DNA of 64,000 bases, taken from assembly GCA_000154345.1 (NCBI GenBank), contig DS480347.1:388650-452649 (forward strand), given 5' to 3'. The DNA comes from [Clostridium] leptum DSM 753. Lineage in GTDB: Bacteria > Bacillota > Clostridia > Oscillospirales > Acutalibacteraceae. Both the position numbers and the translations under genes were made by a program. Positions 17,056-25,055 of this stretch are shown here, one piece after another. Position 1 is the first letter of the stretch, and each line of letters opens with the position of its first letter. The notes beneath the pieces were generated by a model that worked only from the letters and a program-made list of their open reading frames with translations, was not told the origin of the DNA and searched no databases.

Positions 17056-17619
17056 ATGAAATTCGATCAAATAAGAAGAGTGAGAAAGGCTGCTCATGTT
17101 ACACAGGAAGAACTAGCGAAAAGAATCGGTGTAAACCGTGCGCTGATATCCAAATATGAGACAGGAATCATAGAGCCTTCTGTTTCGCAGCTGCAAAAAA
17201 TTGCTTCAGCTCTTGGTGTGCCAATGATGGAACTACTGGATTTGGAGGAAGGGGCGGAACGAATCAAACGGGATGAGAATTTAATCCGCAAGCTTTCCTA
17301 TGAATTTGATATACCGGCAGAAATCATAAGAAGACGGGCGGCAAACAAAAGCAGTCATACAGAGATTGACGCTTTGCGCAAATTAGTAAAAGCTGGCTTC
17401 ATTCTGGACGAAAGCAAAGTAAGCCTTCAAAATGATGAACCTGTTCAGGGCGTAAAGAAAGCTCAACAAAGCGAAAATGCTTGGGCGCCGGAAAAAGAGG
17501 AGTCAAGGCCGCAGCTGCACCGGATCGTGGAGCTGCTTAAAGCCGTGCCGGATGACCAGCTTGAGGCTCTTTATGATATCATTGCGATTGTGCTGAAGGC
17601 TTTTGATAAAAATGGATAA
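17056..17619 (+). CDS. XRE-family HTH regulator, divergent from tail-like genes
   Basis: A 187-residue repressor-like protein. A Cro/CI helix-turn-helix spans residues 5-60 (TQEELAKRIGVNRALISKYETG, EPSVSQLQKIASALGV). The C-terminal half has no recognised peptidase (LexA-like) domain and ends in a helix predicted to oligomerise (HRIVELLKAVPDDQLEALYDII). It is divergent from the two phage-tail-like genes with facing promoters and a shared dyad, so it probably represses them and itself. The start ATG follows GGGGAG. Confidence 0.85.
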   Translation: MKFDQIRRVRKAAHVTQEELAKRIGVNRALISKYETGIIEPSVSQLQKIASALGVPMMELLDLEEGAERIKRDENLIRKLSYEFDIPAEIIRRRAANKSSHTEIDALRKLVKAGFILDESKVSLQNDEPVQGVKKAQQSENAWAPEKEESRPQLHRIVELLKAVPDDQLEALYDIIAIVLKAFDKNG

Positions 17620-17728
17620 TTTTATTGAAAAAGAAAAACTGGGATTTTATTAGGGCCTTTTTGCTTATATTTATGTTTTTCGCGTTGCCGGCTTAATTGC
17701 GGCGAAAATAAAAAATATTTAAATTGAT

Positions 17729-17756
17729 GTGACCTGGCGGTGTTTTCATACGTGTA
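17729..17756 (+). promoter_or_regulatory. Possible ECF-type promoter before the sigma factor
   Basis: GTGACC at 17729-17734 and CGTGTA at 17751-17756 are 16 bases apart, a spacing used by ECF sigma factors, and no good sigma-A promoter is visible. Autoregulation is inferred; the -35 lacks the common AAC core. Confidence 0.35.
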
Positions 17757-17776
17757 TTATATAGGAGGTAAAAAGA

Positions 17777-18259
17777 TTGCGTCACGGAAAAGCAGTTGAC
17801 CTAGCATCGCTTTATGAAACATACTCAGATATGCTGTTCCGTACGGCACTGACCTATGTCAGCCATACGGAGGACGCTCAGGATATTGTTCATGATGTGT
17901 TTGCCGCTTATTTGGCAAAGCGGCCCTCCTTCCAGGATGGTTCTCATGAACGCGCGTGGATGCTGCGTGTAACCATCAATAAATGCCGAGACCTCCAGCG
18001 CCGCAATGCGGTTCGCCGGTATATTCCTTTAGAAGACGCGGAACATCTCACCGCAGCGGATGATCCGGCGGCCTTTGAACTGCTGGCTGCCATTCGAAAG
18101 CTGCCGGATAAGCTGCACGCAGTGATGGTCCTCCATTATTTGGAAGGTTTATCTGTGGAGGAAACGGCAAGCTGCCTGCGTATCTCAATTCCGGCGGCCA
18201 AGATGCGTTTGGCACGCGGCAGGCAAAGATTGAAAGAGCTTCTTGGAGCGGAGGGATGA
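17777..18259 (+). CDS. RNA polymerase ECF-subfamily sigma-70 factor
   Basis: A 160-residue sigma factor with only regions 2 and 4. Region 2 spans ~10-75 (YSDMLFRTALTYVSHTEDAQDIVHDVF, ERAWMLRVTINKCRD). Region 4 spans ~105-155 (LPDKLHAVMVLHYLEGLSVEETASCLRIS, AAKMRLARGRQRL). The start is TTG at 17777 with AGGAGGT at 7 bases. It overlaps the next gene by ATGA and so is translationally coupled to its likely anti-sigma factor. Its regulon probably includes the downstream lipoprotein, MBOAT and DHHW genes (inference). Confidence 0.93.
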   Translation: MRHGKAVDLASLYETYSDMLFRTALTYVSHTEDAQDIVHDVFAAYLAKRPSFQDGSHERAWMLRVTINKCRDLQRRNAVRRYIPLEDAEHLTAADDPAAFELLAAIRKLPDKLHAVMVLHYLEGLSVEETASCLRISIPAAKMRLARGRQRLKELLGAEG

Positions 18260-18837
18260 GCATGTTTGATAAACAGTCTATAGAGGCCTATCGAAATATC
18301 AAAGCGCCAGAGGAACTCCGGGAAAAGGTAATGCGCTTGAACCCAGAGCTAAGTTCTCCAGGTTCCAATCACAGATCGAAGAATGCTATGCTTCGTCCGA
18401 TAGCCGCTGTGGCTTGCGCGGCGGTTTTCTGCCTAGCGGTTTCATTTTCCTTTTGGAATCAAAAGGATGCTGCGCTTTTGTATCAAGGGATACCTGTTGA
18501 AGGCGAACCAGCTGTGATTGCGGCGGACATGCCGCAGTCTGCGGCGCTGGTCAGAGACAGCGTTCCCAGCGGGATTCCTTTAGAGCTGGAAACGGCGGAA
18601 AGGACAAAGGTTTCCGTCTCGGGCGGAGAGCTAAGTGCGTTTGACGCGGAAGGCATGCTGTTAGGATCAGGGAGGGAAGTGGAGCTTTCAGGGAAAGCGG
18701 CGCTTTATTGGGATCTTTCCCAGTCGGACAATTCTGATCTTTTATTGGTGCTTGCAACAGAGGCTGAGCGGTTTACTTATACGCTTTCCGTGAGCGGCAG
18801 CGGTGGGTACATCCTTCAAAAAAACGAGACGCAATAA
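18256..18837 (+). CDS. Probable anti-sigma factor (single-pass membrane protein)
   Basis: A 193-residue protein with a short cytosolic N-terminus containing YRNIKAPEELREKVM, a pattern seen in clostridial anti-sigma factors (DUF4179 and relatives). One transmembrane helix follows at ~45-66 (PIAAVACAAVFCLAVSFSFW), then an extracellular beta-rich domain of ~125 residues. Overlap with the sigma gene by four bases is the classic sigma/anti-sigma arrangement. The external part would sense the signal; its ligand is not apparent. I did not recognise a named domain with certainty. Confidence 0.72.
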   Translation: MSMFDKQSIEAYRNIKAPEELREKVMRLNPELSSPGSNHRSKNAMLRPIAAVACAAVFCLAVSFSFWNQKDAALLYQGIPVEGEPAVIAADMPQSAALVRDSVPSGIPLELETAERTKVSVSGGELSAFDAEGMLLGSGREVELSGKAALYWDLSQSDNSDLLLVLATEAERFTYTLSVSGSGGYILQKNETQ

Positions 18838-18864
18838 TAATTAAGATGATAGGAGAATGTCGGT

Positions 18865-19455
18865 ATGAAAAAAATGTTTATTTGTCTTGTCGGAATGGTA
18901 ATGGCAATTTCTTTGGCTGGGTGCGGAGGCCAAAGCGATGCGCAGAACGGCGGCTCAGCTCCTGATTCCAGCTATACCAGCGCGGTTCAAGTCCTGGAAA
19001 CGGTGATTGATGCCTATACGGAGGAGCAGAAATTTCCTATTGGCGGCGGAGACTCTGAAAATTTGACTTCGGAAGCTCCTGGCGCGTTTGATATTTCAAA
19101 AACCGAGGAACTGGATATGACCCTTGGACTGCCGGAAAGCGAGGCAGCCAACATAGACGACGCCGCTTCTATGGTTCACATGATGAACGCGAATACTTTT
19201 ACCGGCGCCGCCTACCGCCTGAAAAGCGGGGTTCAAGTGGAGGAATTCTCCGAGGCGGTAAAGGAGAATGTTTTGGCCAAGCAGTGGATGTGCGGTATGC
19301 CGGATACGATGGTGGTAATTGATGTGGACGGCCAGTATGTGCTTACTGCGTATGGAGCAGACGAGCTGATAGAGACCTTTAAAACCAACGCGCTTTCAGC
19401 CCTTGACGGCGCAAAGGTGGTTTTGGATGCCCCAGTGGTGGAAAATGGATTCTAA
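18865..19455 (+). CDS. DUF4358 family lipoprotein
   Basis: A 196-residue lipoprotein with lipobox SLAGC (Cys20), followed by a Gly/Ser spacer and a domain of the DUF4358 type, sometimes labelled 'bacteriocin transport accessory'. Readable features are VIDAYTEEQKFPIG and a C-terminal VVIDVDGQYVLTAYGADELIETF. It starts 27 bases after the anti-sigma gene with AGGAGAATG and precedes the MBOAT gene. DUF4358, MBOAT and DHHW genes are commonly found together in Clostridia, suggesting a joint role at the cell surface. Molecular function is unknown. Confidence 0.78.
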   Translation: MKKMFICLVGMVMAISLAGCGGQSDAQNGGSAPDSSYTSAVQVLETVIDAYTEEQKFPIGGGDSENLTSEAPGAFDISKTEELDMTLGLPESEAANIDDAASMVHMMNANTFTGAAYRLKSGVQVEEFSEAVKENVLAKQWMCGMPDTMVVIDVDGQYVLTAYGADELIETFKTNALSALDGAKVVLDAPVVENGF

Positions 19456-19538
19456 GTATTAGAGAGCGATACGCTGAGACGTGTGTAAAAGTCCCCGGAT
19501 TTAAAATTGCACGATAAGCCAGTAAAGGAAGTGCCGCG

Positions 19539-20936
19539 ATGCTTTTTTCCAGTATCCCGTTTTTATATTATTTTCTTCCTCTGGTCCTGGCAGCCTATTT
19601 TGTCACCCCAGCCCGGTTCCGCAATGGAGTGCTGCTGTTCTCCAGCTTGTTTTTCTATGCCTGGGGAGAGCCGAAGTATGTTTTGCTGATGGCGGTCTCC
19701 ATTCTGTGCGGTTACGGCTTCGGGCTTTTGCTGGAACGGTATCGGGGCGGGCGGGCCGCGAAATATATCTGCGGAATTTCGGTGGGAATCAGTCTTTGTT
19801 TTCTCTTGTATTTTAAGTATGCGGACTTTTTTCTGCAGAATTTCAATGCGGTTGCCGGCGCGGACTTTCCGCTCCTGCATATTGCTCTGCCCATCGGGAT
19901 CAGCTTCTATACCTTCCAGATCATCAGCTATACTGTGGACGTGTATCGGGGAGAACCCGCACAAAAAAATCTGGTTCATCTCGCGGCCTATATCGCGATG
20001 TTTCCCCAGCTGATCGCCGGGCCGATTGTCCGGTATTCTGATATTGCCGCGCAGCTTGAGGATCGGACCCATTCCACCGCTCTTGCCGCGGAGGGAATCA
20101 GGCGGTTTATTATCGGATTGGGAAAAAAGATCCTCTTAGCCAATCAATTGGGAGAGCTGTGCGGCGCGTTTCGGGCTTCGGAGGAAAAGTCCGTTCTCTT
20201 TTACTGGCTGTACGCGTTGGCGTTTGCGCTGCATATTTATTTCGACTTTTCAGGATACAGCGATATGGCGATTGGGCTTGGAAAGATTTTTGGATTCCGT
20301 TTTTTGGAAAATTTTAATTACCCCTATATTTCCTCCAGCATCACAGAGTTTTGGCGACGCTGGCATATTTCACTTGGAACGTGGTTCCGAGACTATGTAT
20401 ATATCCCCTTGGGAGGAAATCGTGTTGGAAAATACCGCCATTTGCTGAATATTTTGGCGGTGTGGGTTCTGACGGGCTTCTGGCACGGAGCCGCCTGGAA
20501 TTTTGCCGTTTGGGGCCTTTTGTTCGCCGTGCTTTTGATGGTGGAAAAAATGTGGCTGTTGAAGCTCCTGCGCAAGCACAAAATGATTGCGCGTATTTAC
20601 GTGCTGTTTTTTGTGTTGATCAGCTTCGTCCTATTCAACGCGGATAATATGGGGCAGGCTTTTTCCGACCTGGCAGGTTTATTTGGAGCCGGCGGAATTC
20701 CTCTGGCGTCGGACGAAGCGCTTTATTATCTCAGCAGCTTTTCTTTGATTCTGCCTATAGCCATAATTGGCGCTACGCCGCTGATCAAAAATGGATTCGA
20801 ACGTCTTTCAAAAAATTGCGCGGCGGTGCGGATTTTAAATATCGCCGAGCCCATTGCGCTCTTATCGATCCTCCTGGTCATGACCGCCTATCTGGTGGAT
20901 GGCTCGTTCAATCCTTTCCTGTATTTTCGATTTTGA
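19539..20936 (+). CDS. MBOAT family O-acyltransferase (AlgI/DltB-like)
   Basis: A 465-residue polytopic membrane protein of the MBOAT superfamily. It shows the AlgI-type opening LFSSIPFLYYFLPLVLAAYF. The conserved block FWRRWHISLGTWFRDYVYIPLGGNR lies near residues 270-295, and the catalytic histidine sits in LTGFWHGAAWNF (~316). It would move an acyl, usually acetyl, group across the membrane onto a surface polysaccharide. The DHHW protein directly downstream is the expected periplasmic/extracellular partner. It is encoded 83 bases after the lipoprotein; the ribosome binding site is AAGGAAG. Confidence 0.92.
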   Translation: MLFSSIPFLYYFLPLVLAAYFVTPARFRNGVLLFSSLFFYAWGEPKYVLLMAVSILCGYGFGLLLERYRGGRAAKYICGISVGISLCFLLYFKYADFFLQNFNAVAGADFPLLHIALPIGISFYTFQIISYTVDVYRGEPAQKNLVHLAAYIAMFPQLIAGPIVRYSDIAAQLEDRTHSTALAAEGIRRFIIGLGKKILLANQLGELCGAFRASEEKSVLFYWLYALAFALHIYFDFSGYSDMAIGLGKIFGFRFLENFNYPYISSSITEFWRRWHISLGTWFRDYVYIPLGGNRVGKYRHLLNILAVWVLTGFWHGAAWNFAVWGLLFAVLLMVEKMWLLKLLRKHKMIARIYVLFFVLISFVLFNADNMGQAFSDLAGLFGAGGIPLASDEALYYLSSFSLILPIAIIGATPLIKNGFERLSKNCAAVRILNIAEPIALLSILLVMTAYLVDGSFNPFLYFRF

Positions 20937-20950
20937 TTGGGGGAAAGCAT

Positions 20951-22048
20951 ATGACAACGAAACGGAAAAATTGGATGGTTTGCGTACTGGCTGCCGTGTT
21001 TTTGGCAGCTTCCTTTCTGATGTGTGTGTTTCTTCCCAAAGGGGAGTATTCGGATAGCGAGAGACGTAAGCTTGCGGCACCGCCGGAATTATCGGCGGAC
21101 ACCATTTTTAATGGGAGGTTTATGTCGGAATCTGAGACATATGTCCAGGATCATTTCCCTTTTCGGGATCAATTCCGCACGCTGAAGGCCCTGAGCGCAG
21201 CCTGTTTGTTTCAACGAAAAGATAATAACGGTATCTATGTGTTTGAAGGCTCAGCAGCGGCGATGGAGTATCCTATGGATGAAGCGTCGTTAAGCCGAGC
21301 GGCAAGCCGCTTCAGATATCTCTATCAAAAATATCTGGATGATAGCAATAAGGTGTATTTATCCATTATCCCTGATAAAAATTGCTATTTGGCGGAACAA
21401 AGCGGCCACCTTTCGATAGATTACAGCCTTTTGGAAGAACAGCTGCTGCAACAGACGGGCTTTGCCGATTATATCTCCATTTCAGACCTTTTAGAGAGCG
21501 GAGATTATTATAGAACCGACGTCCATTGGCGGCAGGAACAGATCACAGACGTAGCGGAACGTCTGGCTCAGGCGATGGGCGCCACCCTGTCCAAGGATTA
21601 TAAGGAAAATCTGCTGGAGCGGGATTTTTATGGGGTGTATTGCGGGCAGTCAGCCTTGCCTTTGGCTCCGGATTCTCTTTATTATCTGACAAATGACGCC
21701 ATTGAGAACTGTACTGTGTACGACTTCCAGAACAATCGGGCGGGCCAGGTATATGATTTTGGGCGTGCTATGGGGAAGGACCCTTACGAGCTGTTTCTTT
21801 CCGGACCTTTGTCGCTGCTGACTATGGAGAATCCTCAGGCGCAAGCCGGACGGGAGTTGATTTTGTTTCGAGACTCCTTCGGTTCCAGTATCGCTCCATT
21901 GCTGATCAGCGGATATTCTAAGATTACCCTGGTTGACATTCGTTATATCCATCCCGATTACCTTGCCCGGTTTATTGATTTTGAAGGATGCGATGTGCTG
22001 TTTCTGTACAGTACTTTGGTATTGAACAACAGTGAAACATTAAAGTAG
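20951..22048 (+). CDS. DHHW family protein (AlgX/AlgJ-like SGNH partner of MBOAT)
   Basis: A 365-residue protein with an N-terminal membrane anchor (WMVCVLAAVFLAASFLMCVFL) and a large external domain of the DHHW/AlgJ type. The signature appears as YRTDVHWRQEQ near residue 194, and a Ser block RDSFGSSIAPLL follows near 310, as in SGNH-like acetyltransferases. It likely completes polysaccharide O-acetylation started by the MBOAT protein. The ATG 20951 has GGGGGAAAG upstream. The frame stays open to 20816 inside the MBOAT gene, but that is a shadow. Confidence 0.88.
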   Translation: MTTKRKNWMVCVLAAVFLAASFLMCVFLPKGEYSDSERRKLAAPPELSADTIFNGRFMSESETYVQDHFPFRDQFRTLKALSAACLFQRKDNNGIYVFEGSAAAMEYPMDEASLSRAASRFRYLYQKYLDDSNKVYLSIIPDKNCYLAEQSGHLSIDYSLLEEQLLQQTGFADYISISDLLESGDYYRTDVHWRQEQITDVAERLAQAMGATLSKDYKENLLERDFYGVYCGQSALPLAPDSLYYLTNDAIENCTVYDFQNNRAGQVYDFGRAMGKDPYELFLSGPLSLLTMENPQAQAGRELILFRDSFGSSIAPLLISGYSKITLVDIRYIHPDYLARFIDFEGCDVLFLYSTLVLNNSETLK

Positions 22049-22242
22049 AACTGAGAAACCGGGTGTTAGAATAGGAGTGACGGCGCGTCGGACGGCCAGG
22101 CCATAGCGCCGCGTATAAGAAAATGGAATAAGAAGGAGAATAAAAACGCCTGAAATGTCATGATGCGATGAAACGGTTTGAGCCGGAATTTTAGCGGTAA
22201 AAGAGCCAGCGGGCTCTTGCGATGTGTTTTAGTTTGAAGCTA
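22049..22242. other. Intergenic stretch without recognised gene
   Basis: Tail of the DHHW transcript before its terminator. A short GAGCC/GGCTC inverted repeat is near 22204-22217; no ORF is supported. Confidence 0.45.
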
Positions 22243-22287
22243 AAAATTACCCTCCATGCGTAAAAACAGCATGGAGGGTAATTTTTT
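22243..22287 (+). terminator. Terminator of the sigma-MBOAT-DHHW operon
   Basis: AAAATTACCCTCCATGC / GCATGGAGGGTAATTTT is a perfect 17-bp stem followed by T residues. The convergent putP gene suggests bidirectional use. A second hairpin (GAAGAATTTT/AAAATTCTTC) lies at 22292-22320. Confidence 0.88.
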
Positions 22288-22438
22288 ACTGGAAGAATTT
22301 TGTGAGGCATAAAATTCTTCTTATAGCTGAAATTTACAGATTGATAAACCTATCAGAAAAATCATTCAATGGATAAAAAAGCAAACGAACCTATTGCTGT
22401 GCTTTTAGTGCTTTTCATACTTTGAAAAAACCGTAGTT

Positions 22439-23977
22439 TTAATTTTTGGGAGAAATCTCCATACCCTTAGAGCGGACAACGTCGTCGAATTCGTCCAGCA
22501 TTTCTCGGCTGGGCGCTTTCGTCAGCAGGCTGACTATGATCATCAGCACCAGATTGATGGCAAAGCCGGGAACCAGGGAATACAGGCCGGTCTGAACAGC
22601 CAGGGTAGCGCCTCCGAACAGAGGAATGTAATCCCAAAGGATTACGGTTAAGCCGCCGGCGATCATACCAAAAGCGGCGCCGGTAACGTTAGAGCGTTTC
22701 CAGAACAGGCTCATGAGAACTACGGGACCGAAGGTAGCGCCGAAACCGGCCCAGGCATTGGAAACCAAACCCATAACGCTGCTGTTGGGATCTAAGGCAA
22801 TCATAAAGGCCACGGCAGAAACCACCAGAACGGTAATCCGGCTGATGAGAAGCATGGACTTATCACTGGCCTTTTTGTTAATAACGCCCTTGTAAACATC
22901 TTCCGAGATGGAAGACGCCGTCACCAGAAGCTGAGAATCGGCGGTGGACATAATAGCCGCCAAAATAGCGCAGAGCAATAAGCCGCCGATAAAGGGAATG
23001 TGGATGTGGTTATTAAAGATGTCCTGAATCATGTTGATAAACACATTTTCCTGCTGTCCGTTTGCCAATAAGGAATCCTGGAAATAGGAACGTCCGATGA
23101 TCCCCAGGAAGCAGGCGGCAGATAAAGAGATGACTACCCAGGTAATGGCTACTTTTCTGGATTTCCGCACTTCATTTTCATTTTTAATCGCCATAAAACG
23201 GACCAGAATATGGGGCATCCCAAAGTAACCTAATCCCCAGGCCAGCTGGGAAATAATGCTTACAGCGCTCATAGGATTGCCGTTGTCATAAAAAGGATTT
23301 AAAAAGTTGGTGCCCAAGCTGTCGAGAACGGCTTTGGTTTCTCCAAAGCCTCCCATGACGGAAACGGCGAAAAACGGAACCACCATCAAAGCAATCAGCA
23401 TCATAAAGCCTTGGATAAAATCAGTCCAGCATACCGCCAAAAAGCCGCCGAAAAAGGTGTAAATCAAAATAACCGCGGCGCCGATGGCCAAAGCCCATAT
23501 GTAGTCCAAGCCAAAAACAGAAGAAAATAATTTCGCTCCGGCAGAAAAGGCAGAGGCGGTATAAACCAGGAAGAAAACCATGATAAATAAGGAAGAAGCC
23601 ACTCTGAGGAGCTTTGACTTGTCATGGAACCGGTTCTCGAAAAATGCCGGTAAGGTGAGAGAATTTCCCGCGCGGATGGTGTATCTGCGCAGCCGTGAGG
23701 AGATGAGGGCCCAGTTTAGAATTGTGCCGATACACAAGCCTACCGCAATCCAGATTTGACCGGTGCCTAACGCATAAATAGCGCCGGGCAGTCCCATCAA
23801 AAGCCAGCCGCTCATATCCGAAGCCTGCGCGCTGAGAGCCGCGACCCAGCCGTTTAAGGAACGCCCGCCCAAGAAATAATCTTCAGAGCTTTTGGTCCTT
23901 TTCATAGAAAGGAAACCAATCAAAAGCATTACCAAAAGGTAAACGCCGAATGCGATGAATGTCCATAAATAATCCAT
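22439..23977 (-). CDS. putP: Sodium/proline symporter (SSS family)
   Basis: A 512-residue sodium:solute symporter with about 13 membrane helices, in the PutP subfamily. Visible signatures are RTKSSEDYFLGGRSLNGWVAALSAQASDMSGWL at ~27-59, the helix with YTFFGGFLAVCWTDFIQGFMM, and ILAAIMSTADSQLL in helix 8, where the Na+ ligands lie. It imports proline driven by the sodium gradient. The ATG follows GAGGGGG. A 47-residue membrane protein is encoded upstream on the same strand, separated by a terminator-like hairpin. Proline specificity is a subfamily call. Confidence 0.93.
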   Translation of the reverse strand: MDYLWTFIAFGVYLLVMLLIGFLSMKRTKSSEDYFLGGRSLNGWVAALSAQASDMSGWLLMGLPGAIYALGTGQIWIAVGLCIGTILNWALISSRLRRYTIRAGNSLTLPAFFENRFHDKSKLLRVASSLFIMVFFLVYTASAFSAGAKLFSSVFGLDYIWALAIGAAVILIYTFFGGFLAVCWTDFIQGFMMLIALMVVPFFAVSVMGGFGETKAVLDSLGTNFLNPFYDNGNPMSAVSIISQLAWGLGYFGMPHILVRFMAIKNENEVRKSRKVAITWVVISLSAACFLGIIGRSYFQDSLLANGQQENVFINMIQDIFNNHIHIPFIGGLLLCAILAAIMSTADSQLLVTASSISEDVYKGVINKKASDKSMLLISRITVLVVSAVAFMIALDPNSSVMGLVSNAWAGFGATFGPVVLMSLFWKRSNVTGAAFGMIAGGLTVILWDYIPLFGGATLAVQTGLYSLVPGFAINLVLMIIVSLLTKAPSREMLDEFDDVVRSKGMEISPKN

Positions 23978-24026
23978 GTTTTTTCCCCCTCAATTTTAAA
24001 CCGTTTTAAAGAGCTGATACCAGCTT

Positions 24027-24032
24027 AGTATA
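24027..24032 (-). promoter_or_regulatory. Possible extended -10 promoter of putP
   Basis: Minus strand TATACT preceded by TGC, an extended -10 (TGnTATAAT type), about 50 bases before the putP start. No clear -35 box is seen at 17 bases. Confidence 0.4.
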
Positions 24033-24110
24033 GCATAAGTTTTTTTCAATTACTACCCGCTTTTTGGACAAATGCGTTAGGGGAGTTTCTTCACTTAATA
24101 CAAAAAACTA

Positions 24111-24143
24111 AAAAGGCGCAGCCAAAAGCTGCGCCTTTTTAGA
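24111..24143 (-). terminator. Hairpin copy 1 between the small membrane protein gene and putP
   Basis: AAAAAGGCGCAG/CTGCGCCTTTTT stem with T runs on both strands. It follows the small protein gene on the minus strand. The flank GAAAGGAAGGTTATGAAAAAAGT on the plus strand resembles the flank of the second hairpin near 24533. Confidence 0.65.
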
Positions 24144-24192
24144 AAGGAAGGTTATGAAAAAAGTATGTCAAGCCTAAAAGGCAAAGGAGAAA

Positions 24193-24336
24193 TCAATGAT
24201 CATCCTTCTCAATTTCAATGGGGACTGGCTCCATCATGGAGCTTTGAGTGAGCTCTCCCATTTTGGCAAAGCATTTTATCGAGAAATAGAATCCGGCAAT
24301 CACTACAACGCTGGTCAGAAGCAAATTAAAAATCAT
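24193..24336 (-). CDS. Small single-pass membrane protein beside putP (47 residues)
   Basis: An unusually short gene read directly from the minus strand: ATG at 24336, stop TGA at 24195-24193, 47 codons. A GAGGTG ribosome binding site lies 6-7 bases upstream. The product begins MIFNLLLTSVVVIAGFYFSI, one transmembrane helix, then KCFAKMGEL and an acidic tail ending IEIEKDDH. Small one-helix proteins accompany many sodium symporters and are annotated as accessory subunits. Position upstream of putP on the same strand suggests that role here. It could also be an independent small protein, since a hairpin separates the two. Confidence 0.62.
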   Translation of the reverse strand: MIFNLLLTSVVVIAGFYFSIKCFAKMGELTQSSMMEPVPIEIEKDDH

Positions 24337-24525
24337 GATGGCACCTCGTTTCTTTTGATTTGTATTTATCTTATCAGAAAATTATGGACACGTTTTGGCT
24401 CAAAAAAGAAGAATTTAAGAAGATTTCATGAAAAAATTAATAACAGATGAATATTAGCTTGAGAGAAATCCTCATGGAACAAACAGCTCATAAGCCGGTA
24501 AATTCATCATAATTCAAACACTAAG
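24337..24525. other. Upstream region of the small membrane protein
   Basis: AT-rich sequence likely holding the 5' leader of the small minus-strand gene. I could not choose one promoter with confidence. Confidence 0.4.
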
Positions 24526-24593
24526 AAATAAAAAAGCGCGGTAGAACCGCGCCCTTTTAAAAAGGAGAGGAAAATTATGAAAAAAGTTCTTGT
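24526..24593. repeat. Hairpin copy 2 with RBS-ATGAAAAAAGT flank
   Basis: AAAAAAGCGCGG/CCGCGCCCTTTT stem followed on the plus strand by AAAAAGGAGAGGAAAATT and ATGAAAAAAGT. It closely resembles the element at 24111-24170 (same order: hairpin, purine-rich site, ATGAAAAAAGT). The plus-strand reading would give an 11-residue peptide at 24577-24612; the copy-1 peptide has 7 residues. Confidence 0.5.
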
Positions 24594-24612
24594 AAGCAAT
24601 TTAATGTTTTAG

Positions 24613-24809
24613 GATATCTATAGTGTAACCAGGAAATGTGTTGGCTGTGTGAAAGCTATATGAATATTTTATAAAAACTATTTTGGACAACCAGCTTGGT
24701 TATTTTTGACTTTGCGGCGGATTTGTTTTCCGGGATAACACAAGCGAGAAGAAATATTTTAAATCTTTCGGGATTTTCGAAGCTTTAGGCCTCAACAGGG
24801 AAAACATCA
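24613..24809. other. Intergenic stretch without recognised gene
   Basis: AT-rich sequence downstream of the ferredoxin gene (minus). No clear terminator or ORF was seen. Confidence 0.4.
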
Positions 24810-25007
24810 TTACTCCGTATCAGACAAGGAGATCACCGAGGTCGGGCAGCCTTGCTCCGCAGTGCGGGCGCTTTCCTCCTGGTCTTTGGGAACCTGCTCC
24901 TGTGCCACAAAAGCGATGCCGTTGTCGCCGGCGGAAAATACCTCAGGACAAACATCATAGCATTGTCCGCAGGCAATGCAGCCATCCTGATCGATAAATG
25001 CGTTCAT
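24810..25007 (-). CDS. Ferredoxin, single [4Fe-4S] type
   Basis: A 65-residue cytosolic electron carrier. The cluster ligands are Cys10, Cys13 and Cys16 in CIACGQC, with Cys54 in QGCPTSVI as the fourth. Cys20 (VCPEVF) is an extra cysteine, as in Thermotoga/Clostridium-type mono-cluster ferredoxins. The acidic composition is typical. The ATG follows GAGGTGATTTT. It sits 48 bases downstream of the ferritin-like gene on the same strand, so the two may share a transcript. Confidence 0.92.
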   Translation of the reverse strand: MNAFIDQDGCIACGQCYDVCPEVFSAGDNGIAFVAQEQVPKDQEESARTAEQGCPTSVISLSDTE

Positions 25008-25055
25008 AAAATCACCTCACGGTTATTATACGCGCTGAATGGCAATTTTAAACAC

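Noticed and set aside
14795..17619. tRNA-Thr as a prophage attachment site for the neighbouring tail-like genes
   Set aside because: No integrase is present and no second copy of the tRNA 3' end was noticed on the far side of the module.
24196..24450. Plus-strand open frame of 84 codons near putP
   Set aside because: It is antisense to the 47-residue membrane protein, which has the better start signal and a coherent membrane helix.
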